From Kappaphycus alvarezii (lineage: Eukaryota; Rhodophyta; Florideophyceae; Gigartinales; Solieriaceae), in the NCBI GenBank assembly GCA_002205965.3, contig NADL03000037.1, positions 434,001 through 498,000 of the forward strand: a DNA stretch of 64,000 nucleotides. Direction: 5' to 3'. Below the pieces are notes generated by a model, which saw only the letters and a program-made list of their open reading frames with translations, did no database searches and was not told the origin of the DNA. The translations under genes were made by a program, and so were the position numbers. Below are positions 55,501 to 64,000 of this stretch, one piece after another. Numbering within the stretch: the first letter of the stretch is position 1; every line of letters starts with the position of its first letter.

Positions 55501-55980
55501 TATCATTTGGACATCGCTTCTTCGCTTCTGTCAGATATAGAAGGTGATGATCTGGCTGTATAGAAGATCAAGGAAAAGGGAGAAATTAAGAATCAGATTA
55601 GAGAGCCAATGCGCGGAAGAACAAGAGACTTCAGTGGTTTAATAGTTCAAAGGTGTTGCAATTAAGTCTTTGGGTTCGCATTCATCGCACAGTTCAAAAC
55701 AAGGACAAGCAACCCGTGTTCTACATCCTTTGTGGTCAAAATGGAAATGTTTGGACTGGTCACCGCTCGTCTTTTAGATGTGAGACTTGTGGTGTCACGC
55801 TTTGTATCAAGACTTATGGACGTAATAAGAAGAGCTGCTCTATGGCATGATACCAACGGTCTACAGCATATAAATTGTTCTGATTCCATTCCTAGATCTA
55901 GCAACAAGCCAATTCATGAAAGTGGGAACAGTTCAGGTGGTAAGAAGAGAAAGGGAAGGAAAGAATCGTTTGGATGATAA
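52600..55980 (+). pseudogene. DNA transposon open frame, many stops, family not recognised
   Basis: The plus strand has a collinear protein-like path. It begins with a Gly/Arg-rich segment (GRGNGRGGRGVGEG, about 52960) and IDRQNVFFIPLYIPATLDDE at 53535. Next are SSIENVRKLMTILLDG and FILTADRGYGKQAFMEI at about 53730-53860. An Asn/Gln/Glu-rich linker and KLAREAVENALKERFEILKT at 54390 follow. It closes with a Cys-rich C-terminus (CETCGVTLCIKTY...SCSMAWH type) at 55780-55850. The TADRGYG segment and the terminal zinc-ribbon-like domain suggest a DDE transposase. It is interrupted by at least five TAG, one TAA and one TGA and by frame changes near 53690, 54970 and 55640. A Lys/Glu-rich tail follows to about 56150. 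Confidence 0.5.
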
Positions 55981-56594
55981 TGAAGAAGAGGGAAGCGGAG
56001 GAGTACTGTGAGGAGGAAAATGAGGTTGTGGAAAAGGAAAGTAAATCCCCTGCAAAAAGGACGAGAAGCGCTTTCAAACAAATGAAGGCGGAAAGCGTTA
56101 TGAACGGGAGTGAACAGGAACAAAGTGCGAGAAAAATAAATGGCAGCTAGGTTCATACGGATAATCTCGATATTTCAAGATAGAAAAAAGACGAGCGCGT
56201 TAAAAAAAGGGCCTGAAAATAACGGGAGACGTTTTTGGTATTTTAGAACGGTTGAGTAGGTTGAAAAAGATTTGTTGTTCTGGTTAATACTTTGATGCCG
56301 GAAGCAACGACACCTTTTTAAAGGTACCATATATAGCTCTAGCATACCCACTATTTTCCTAGCTAAGATCCATATTGAGTGTTATAGAGCCCCCTACTCC
56401 AACAAACACACTATAGTATGTTTAACATAACGTAAGTAGATGGCCAGGATAGAGAAATATAGACCACGTAGAATAAAATAGTAGCAAGGGCAAAATAGCT
56501 ATTTCTATGGTACTTGGAATAATACGGTACATAAATGAAAATTTTGCAGCTATCCTGTAGGCACTGGAAAGATTATTTTCTACAGACCGTATGT

Positions 56595-56790
56595 TTCATC
56601 TGCGAGAAGTGTCGGATCGGGGGGTAATCGGAACCGAGCTCCTTAAGTGTGTCAGCACCGTCCCGACATCAGTGTGCCCTTTATTTAAATTCGCGTCGGT
56701 GTGCCATTGAACACTACTCGACCATTTGGCCAATTCAGAGTGGCTCAAATATCTTTCACCTAATTTTCAGTCCATACGCCATACAATAAT
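56595..56790. repeat. Dispersed ~190-bp repeat, copy 1
   Basis: Matches 63675-63850 in the same orientation. Shared words are GCGAGAAGTGTCGGAT, CCGTCCCGACAT, GCGTC(G/A)GTGTGCCATTG and GAGTGGCTCAAAT. No coding content. Confidence 0.7.
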
Positions 56791-56989
56791 TTATCGTTAC
56801 GGTATACTCCGATACTGTAATCACAGAACTAAATTCCAGGGATGCACCGCCATGACAGGTAACTTCTCGGAGGTACCACTAAAGCTCCCACACAGGTGCA
56901 AGTCTCGCAGAGAACAGTCAAAGTCCTCAACAGCAAACGCAAAAGCTTTCACACCATGATAAACAAGTCTTAGATGGAAACAATTTACT

Positions 56990-57440
56990 CTCAGTACATA
57001 TATCCTTTGATGAATAACTTGCGCCTGCCTTCTCTTCCACAGTGCATGCTGACATCGTCCAATATATATCGATCACCTTCTCTCTGATACACTGTCTGTA
57101 GGTGTAACTCTGGCATCCCCTGGGAACTGCGAGCTGCATTAGTCAGAAATTCGGTGTTTCCCTCCTTAAAAGCATCTATTCCATCCGCAACACATCGTAC
57201 GGTCGTCAAACAGGTTAAATGATTGTCAGCGTTGTTACGCTGGTACACTGTTCCACGCTGTCGCGTTGCCACCTAGACTGTATTCTGTCACAGAAATTGT
57301 GCTGTAAAGTACCTGGTGCAGTCCCTTTGAAGACATCTAGCCATACGACTTGACCCTTAGATAGCAGTAAGGATTTACCCACACTAGAGAGTTTACAACA
57401 GAGCGATTCTGCAATACGTAAGAAATACAAATCGACCACG
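56990..57440 (-). other. Minus-strand coding trace, unrecognised
   Basis: Two overlapping minus-strand frames (57215-57439 and 56991-57272) look like one short broken gene or transposon part; motifs such as RYILDDVSMHCGREGRRK are not familiar. Confidence 0.25.
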
Positions 57441-57645
57441 TGAAAATTTTCATATCGATTGCAGAATTCTGCAATTAGGACGCGACTAAGATTGCAGAAT
57501 TGTGACCATTTGGGGAATTCGCTTCAGCAAGGATTCTGTAAACTCTAGCGCTAAAAGTTGCCACAAGCTGCACCTTGAATACATATCAGTACACTTGCGT
57601 ATCTGGTGAGGTAGTGAGCAAAGCAGGTTATTTCGCGTCGCTGCT

Positions 57646-58548
57646 ATGGTGGCGTCTGTTTTAGCAGGTCAAAACGGTTCCGAGGCAACAAAAGCCTGTT
57701 CAGTGAATGTAGTTGCTACTGATAACGGAGATGAAACTAACGTTAACGCGGCGCATGGCAGAGGAAGGAGATCAAAATTCAAGCCGGCAGAAGACGTAAT
57801 CATAATAAGGGAAGTTGCGGCTGCGCGTGCTCATGTTATGCCTATTGGAGAGACGAGGAAGAGGTTTGAAGTTGCCGCTGCCAAGATCAACGGTACAAAG
57901 CGCATTGCGTCGTCGGTAACATGGAAGAGTGTTCATGATAGATACAAGCGGTTACAAAGCCGCTTTGACAGTAGCGATCGAATCGAAGCTGCCATGTCTG
58001 GCGTTGGGGGTGAGATTGGAGAAATAGAGGAGATTCCAAGCTCCATGCAGGAGGCTCGCCAAGATTTGTCAAGTAATAGACAAACCAAGAGGCAGAAGGT
58101 AATGGAGCGCGACGCAGAGAAGTAGCGACTGGGCTCTCAAATTCGACTCATATCTACCAACCGTCGGGTGGGTAACGGGGGAGTAGGTCTGCACGAAGGA
58201 ATCATTGTAAGTGTTACCTCAGATGGTGAGGATGGCAGTGATGCAAATACACCTAACACCCGGCGCACGCCAAGTCTTGACCCGTTCAAACGCGTTATCG
58301 AGTTGTTCGCGCAAGTTGTTTCTGCAAGTGACAAGCTGCGTGCAGAGGTGGACAAGGAACGCTTACTCCTAGACAAGCAGCGCCTCGAGATTGAACAGAA
58401 AGAAATTGAGGACCTGAGGAAGGATATGGAAATTGGAAGGGATGAACGCCTAGTTGAGAGACAGGAAAGTAACAGGTTGAAGCTGGAGAAGTTTAAGCTG
58501 ATGATGGCTGTATTCATGGATGGGTTGTCGTTTAGTTCCGGAGCGTAG
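57646..58548 (+). pseudogene. Myb/SANT-like transposon partner protein, copy 3
   Basis: The ATG at 57646 opens a frame with a basic GRGRRSKFKPAEDVIIIREV, then MPIGETRKRFEVAAAKIN, SSVTWKSVHDRYKRL (SANT-type third helix region), an acidic linker and a TAG at 58123-58125. The same frame continues to 58548 as a long charged coiled coil (LRAEVDKERLLLDKQ...). It is the best preserved of the three partner genes, and a single nonsense codon is its only visible lesion. It is convergent with the transposase relic at 58600-59880. Confidence 0.65.
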
Positions 58549-58599
58549 GCCACTAGAGAACACCCAGAGGGTTACAACGTCTAAACCGTCTTAATCATC

Positions 58600-59880
58600 T
58601 CTGCGCCATGCAAAGAACTCCTCCAGCGAAGGCGGGGCACATCCGAAGTAACTAAATACCTGGTTGCCGTGGAGACAAGACTTTATGTTGCACAACAGCG
58701 CCGTGAGGACGTAAAGAGAATCAGTAGGCCCTTCACAAACTTTAATCTTTCGTTTGAAGTCTAGAGCTGTCCAATACAGCTTTAGCTCTTTTAAAATCCA
58801 TTATACTGTCACCCTAGCTCTCGACATGGCCTCTTTATACTTTCGTTGTTCTTTATTAGCCGTCCCTTGGAACTTAATGCGCAGGTACTCCCTCATATTG
58901 TATCCAGAATATCCGTACACACAATATATTGTCATGCCCACACTTTACGTCTGCTGAAGCTGGCCGTCAATACCAGACCTACTCTATAACGTCCAGTCGT
59001 GACGTCTGCCCTCTAACAGGCCAAAATTATGAAGAAAAATACCATCAGATGTGCCAGCTGCTTGGAATTTCAAGCTGTGTCTACCTTTGTGGCCGTTGTA
59101 CACCACGTTTTGCAGACCGTTGCTTTGCGGCCTTGCTATGTCCATGAAGGTTCCATCCATGAACGCGATGCAGTTTGATAGCGCGTTTGTCTTCGCTTAT
59201 ACTGCTGCAGCGTCACGAGGAGCGTCTCTTTGTATGTACGGCAGTTGCAGAGCGCCCGTCACCAATTTTTCGTACTTTTCAAGTGGGTGCTCAACTGTCT
59301 CCCTGAAAATCTCGGACATTTGGCAGCTATGTAATGCCGAAAACACACTCAAAATCGCGCCAGAGATATGGAGCATCCATGAGTCGTAGTACGACGCAGA
59401 GGGAAAATAAAGGGGTGGTGGAGTACTGGTTTTGGTAAGTGGTTTGCAAGCTGGTTTCTAGCAGTTCTGATAAACGCATCAACTCTTGCTTCCGGGAACG
59501 AAAGAAATATGGTGAATACTCATCTGTTAAGTTCGTAAAGACGAGGCAAATCTCATTACTGATATTTCTTTACTCCTTCATGTGTGCGAGTGAAACTCGC
59601 GTTGCTAGTGCATGTACTGCTTGTAGCAGTATAGTAGGAAAGAAGACGGCAGGGGATGGGCTTTTTCAGAACGGCGCTTTAGCAGAACCAGTAGGATAGC
59701 TCTCCATTTGCGGATCTCACGTCCATATGACAACTTGGCGTTGCTCTTAATTGAGAAGTTTCTGTGCATGTTGGGGAAGCTTTTCTTGGTAATAAGCACA
59801 GTCGTGCTCATAATAGCGAACCGCAAATATGCTTCAGCAATAGTACTGTCCCTCATGTGATCAATGTCAAAAATTATCAT
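58600..59880 (-). pseudogene. DDE_Tnp_4/Harbinger-type transposase relic 4
   Basis: The minus strand reads FDIDHMRDSTIAEAYLRF at the N-terminus, then MLHISGAILSVFSALHSCQ and VEHPLEKYEKLVTGALQL. The core has ALSNCIAFMDGTFMDIARPQ (first D in FMDGT), VVYNGHKGRHSLKFQ, and LLEGRRHDWTL (second D). Further down is TVEWILKELKLYW, holding the expected catalytic E. Stops occur at about 59205 (TAA) and 58996 (TAG), with at least one frame change. With the Myb-like gene it forms a two-gene element of ~2.3 kb. Confidence 0.7.
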
Positions 59881-60003
59881 TGCTGGAGTTTAGTTGCAGT
59901 ATTGTTGTATAATTCTTCTGTGCCGTAAACTCCGTACTTGTCTTGTGTTTCTTCAACCAAAATTATTACTAAAAACAAGTACAGTAACCTTGTGTGGTTC
60001 AAA

Positions 60004-60200
60004 GTCACATCATTTGACACAATAGTCAATAATAACCTAGACACAACAGTCTGGTTCACAATCACATTATTTGACACAATAGTAAATATTCACTAGGATA
60101 AGAGAGTCTTGCTCGCATGCGCATCATTTGACACACCAGTAAATATTAACCTAGACGCTGCAAAAAATATAATTCACTAATATGCGAATCATTTGTAGAC
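60004..60200. repeat. ~58-bp tandem repeat, about 3.3 units
   Basis: TCACATCATTTGACACAATA, TCACATTATTTGACACAATA and CGCATCATTTGACACACCAG start at 60005, 60062 and 60120, each followed by AATA(A/T)T..CTAG. A partial fourth begins at 60185. Confidence 0.75.
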
Positions 60201-61360
60201 ACCGCTTAACTTCAATTAACAAACAATTGTTCGGAAAATCGAATAAGGTTTGTCTATCAGGGCGAGAGAAGTAAAAAACAAATTAAGACATTAAAGACAC
60301 CAGAACATTATCACATGCAGAGATCAAAAAATGTCAGAGTAAAGAGGTATGGATGAGCTAAATAATTTACGACATTTATATTTACAATATAGAATTGATA
60401 TAACTCCAGTCCCTGCGGAAAAAATTACACTATTTGGACTCGTTAAAGTCTATGGAACCCTTTTTTTCAATATATCAACAGGCTGTCTAGAAGACTCAAC
60501 ATGTTGTAATGTCACAATCCTTGTAAATATGAGTTCCTGAACATGATAGACTTTCAGGTCTATGTGTTTGTTTACTGCATAAATTGAAACTTGTCTTCCA
60601 TAGATTGATCAGAGGTTCTTTCCATAAACACATCAGTTGCGGAGTACTGCATATTTGACCTCCACTGCTGACAGTGAAAATTTTACCAATACAGTTCTCC
60701 TATCTAAGAGAAATCTTTTGCACTGGACGAAAGAGCTACATATTCTTACTCTGCAGAGGAAATTTTGAGAATTGATTGTATCTTGCTCCTCCAGAACAAT
60801 TGCAGCATTGCTACCCGCCTGGCTTCCCTAGTGTTAGAGTAGCAAGGTAGTGTATAGGTTAATGGCGGCTTTTTCCAAACACCAGGATAAATGAAAGTAG
60901 CAATGTTGTTCTCCTTCTTGTAGTTAGCTGGATCAGTAAAGTTTTATTTGTTATGCTTCTCTTTTTTATTTCACCGCTTGGGCAGCTAGAGCATAAATAA
61001 GAGTACAACAACAATCGAATTTCCTCAGGAAATACTCTACTGAACCTCGAGAATTCTCGTTGTGGCTTCAATACTACTGTCAAGTCCCACTTTTCACCCT
61101 GTAACGCCATGACCGAGAAGGAATTACCCGGAAACACTAAATTTACAAGGCGATTGTTGACCGCGATGATAAACCCCGGTGTTAGATCTTCTTCTCTCTT
61201 TACGTCCCTCAAGTTGGCGCCGAAAATGCCACGAGTGGATCTGAAGTCACCCCCTTATTCGCCTGAAAGTAGAGTTCGTAGTGCTTTGTCGTGATGCGGT
61301 GTTTCATAAGACGTTTGAGATATTTGACATGTCTTTGAGTGGGTGCATGGAAGTGCCGAG
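60200..61360. other. AT-rich spacer, no gene seen
   Basis: Short frames only. The minus-strand frame 60859-61212 (117 codons) has no recognisable motif. Confidence 0.35.
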
Positions 61361-61362
61361 AG

Positions 61363-61893
61363 TGTGGGGTGTTAGGCACACACGAGCAGATCTAGGTTGA
61401 ACTGTGGTTGAAACTTGGAATGAAGCTGGCTGAGTTCAGCCGGCCGCTTCAAACAAGGGTTTATATATAACTATGGATAGCTAGTTATCGAAAGGAAATG
61501 TAATCGAACGATAGCAAATGCAAAGGGTTTACCGTAAAAACAGCCCTGAAGCTATCGTAAATAGCGCCTTCGAAACTTGTAGTCGGCCGAGTGACATACT
61601 TTGACAAGATGTAAGACGTAAGTTGGTCCCAGTGTCATGGGATAGCAAGGCAACTTTTGATAGGTAAAGCAGTAATAAAATATCCCAATGTTCAACTCGC
61701 TTGTAACTATTCCAAGTGTACCAATGGGGTCAAAATTTGTGTCAAAAAATGTAAGTAAAAGTGTAATGACAGCGGGGCGAAGTGAAAAAAAAGTACTTAG
61801 TAGCCCTGGGTATAAGTTTTCCGGCGGTTTAAATCGAAATTTCAGTAGATTCAGTAAATTCGTATAAAGCTGTGAGGCTTGTGAAATACTACG
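61363..61893. repeat. LTR-like repeat, copy 2
   Basis: Diverged direct copy of 3005-3522, starting TGTGGGGTGTTAGGCACACA, with the TATA-like GGTTTATATA conserved and small indels after 61760. Confidence 0.6.
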
Positions 61894-61899
61894 TCGTAA

Positions 61900-63670
61900 A
61901 GGTTGTTGAGCCTGTGGAATACAAGAGAGAGAGCACAAATTGAGAACGATATATCCGGCCTTGTACTCACTGGGATGTATAACAAAGCGCGGACCATGAA
62001 GCGGTACTCATCTTGTAACGAGGGAGCGAAAACGGGCTCATTTTCGTACGGCAGAAGAATTTATGCCTTAATTGTGAGAGTAAGGGTGCACCATTGGCTT
62101 ACAAATTATTGTAAGATGCGAGATAGATACTGAGTTAGGTCGGCCTTAAATAAAGGTTCGGATCCGAGATATTTTTTATCCGATAATCGATTCAATAGAC
62201 CCGAGAAGCTTGATGTCGAGATGGGCAGAAAGCCCATCTTTGAAATAGGATATGAGCTCGTTGCTGTTAAAAGCAATATCAGTATCGACTACTACGACTT
62301 TGAGCAACATGAACTGGGTTTTCTTTTGAAAGGAGATTGAAAGACATCAAACTGAGAGGGATAAAAAATCCACGAGCAGAGACATTTGTCAAGAAGAGAG
62401 ACTCAAATTTCACCATCTTGTTTTGTCATGCACCCGTCTAATACTAACAAAATCTGTCTTTCTGTAGTTCCATCTGCCCTCTTGCACTCACGGCGGGAGT
62501 ATAGGTTATCTTACGACCTGACAAAGTCCAACTGTCTCTAACGTAGTGGCCCTTTCAGCCGCTGAAATGGAAAGTTCGTTTATCAATGCATATTCGATTA
62601 CTATTACCAGATCCACGGTTGCTGTTGCCACGTCGATTACTTGTTTAGCGTCGAAATCTATGCCCTAGTTCAGAGCTTTCATTGGCTGTTTTGCTCCTGA
62701 GTAATGTTGTTCCTGAGCTGTGTATTTTTGAGATTGGATCGCACAGCAAGTATAGCCTGACCTACTTTACAATTATTTATAGTTTCAGATCCTTCAGACT
62801 TGAAACCATGGAGAGTGGAGAGAAAAAGTGTGGCAACTACCTAAGCATTTTTGAGGGTATTTTTTCTTCAGGCAGCTCAGCATTGTATGTTGCGAGTTAT
62901 ACAGCCACAGAGATAAAAAAACAGCACGATTTTCAAAGTTACTGCCCTCTTTGAAAATCAGGCTGTCGCGCTCCGGTTTGAGGTTCTAAATGACTTTTGT
63001 ATTCAACATTGTAAAAAGTGTATCAAGTTCGAACCATAGCTCTCTGGCATTTATGTCGTCGTCATCAACGAAATTCTTTGCTAAGAACGCGGCGGAATCT
63101 CCAAGGCAACGAATGATTTTACTCTTTGGGATTGTGTTATCGGTTGTCCGAGAATTAACAGCGTCACTTGAGCTTAGACGCCCTGTCGGGCTCGTCTTGA
63201 GTCCAACAATTTGGGGAACCGATCGGCGAGGGTAGGTCTTTGTTTTACGTCGCCATGAAATGAAATCTGAGGGAACCTTTTACTATTGTACTTTGTTGAT
63301 ACAGTCATTATCCTCACCTCCTGCCACATTGAAGGGATGATTGGAGACCAAGAAGAAACTCTTCGTAGGGAACAAATTGTGTGTTGACGGTGATTTTTAT
63401 GGCAGTTGGCTGAGTTTTCTATGGGGATCGAAATAATCTCTAGGATTTTTGAGCCTCCTCTTCGGCTTTTACTCCCCACTTCTTCCCAGTATGTAGAGTT
63501 AGACTCTTGGCCCCATATTAGATACTCCGGGTATGTTCTTTTGTGAGAAGTGCTTCCCGACTACCAAATACGCAGGTGAGAGCCAGAAAACAATAAAGGG
63601 AAAGGTACCAGTCTTGTCGCGAATCGCTGTGCAATTTGGGAGCGAGAGATGTGGCCAGAGGTGACCTGAC
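61900..63670. other. No supportable gene
   Basis: Minus-strand traces between 62190 and 63480 are protein-like in places but cut by many stops; I could not assign them to any family. Confidence 0.3.
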
Positions 63671-63674
63671 GATG

Positions 63675-63850
63675 ATAGCATGCGAGAAGTGTCGGATGAG
63701 GGGTAACCGGTCCCCTGCTCGTTTAGGGAGTAGGGCCGTCCCGACATTACTGTGCCCTATATTTAGTTTTGCGTCAGTGTGCCATTGCCCACTCTGGACC
63801 ACTTGGCCAATACTGAGTGGCTCAAATGGGTTTCGCCTAATTGCTATTCC
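63675..63850. repeat. Dispersed ~190-bp repeat, copy 2
   Basis: Second member of the family at 56595-56790. A CTGTACAGTACTTTGCAGTACG word follows at 63872. Confidence 0.7.
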
Positions 63851-64000
63851 ACAGGCTATAACTGTACTGCTCTGTACAGTACTTTGCAGTACGTGGCATC
63901 ATCTGACTGGCTTTTGCGACAGAAAATTTCAAAACTAATCAATAACTTTACGGCTTGCTTATCAAGGGTCCAGTGAAATTAAAGTCCTATTTCTGCGTAC

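Noticed and set aside
3005-61893. One giant element bounded by the two LTR-like repeats
   Set aside because: 58 kb apart with host genes and unrelated elements between, and the copies are well diverged.

Overview
The window looks like nuclear DNA of an intron-poor, transposon-rich eukaryote, most likely a florideophyte red alga of the Chondrus type. That is an inference from two long intronless host genes, one short GT-AG intron in a third gene, very large amounts of decayed transposons and retrotransposons, and genome-typical TACTG/CAGTA palindromic repeats. No taxonomic search could be run.

Only three ordinary host genes can be supported. They are a MutS-family mismatch repair gene of MSH6 type (about 14.7-18.36 kb, +), a RING-H2 finger gene with one 118-bp intron (35.37-36.04 kb, +) and a Rab3GAP catalytic subunit homologue (36.16-38.95 kb, -), the last two convergent. 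Most of the rest is mobile DNA. There is a Ty3/gypsy-like gag-protease at the left edge, a second gag at 31.7-32.5 kb, a piggyBac-like transposase (10.5-12.6 kb) and four DDE_Tnp_4/Harbinger-type transposase relics. Three of those four have a convergent Myb/SANT-like partner gene. An unplaced DNA transposon lies at 52.6-56 kb, fragments of a retroelement C-terminus recur in at least seven places, and there are two copies of a ~520-bp LTR-like repeat. The 20.4-28.9 kb stretch is AT-rich and nearly gene-free, with a minisatellite and a tandem duplication.

The remarkable part is 40.16-48.48 kb, an island of bacterial-type DNA between algal repeats. It holds two near-identical 1.24-kb copies of a truncated IS3-family element and a complete-looking IS256-family element with imperfect 33-bp inverted ends and an 8-bp target duplication. 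The IS256 sits in one copy of a 293-bp tandem repeat whose neighbouring copy preserves the empty target site. The island also carries a Gfo/Idh/MocA-type oxidoreductase fragment, a repeat-protein gene, a membrane-type unknown gene and a HAD-family hydrolase gene enclosed by ~275-bp inverted repeats. Nearly all these genes keep one reading frame but carry in-frame TAG or TAA, never TGA. In IS3 the TAGs sit where the family has a conserved Gln, and at one site the two repeat copies differ as TAG versus CAG. This is either light C-to-T decay of CAR codons after transfer into the nucleus, or a donor with TAR read as Gln. Decayed transposons elsewhere in the window also favour TAR stops, so decay is the more conservative reading.
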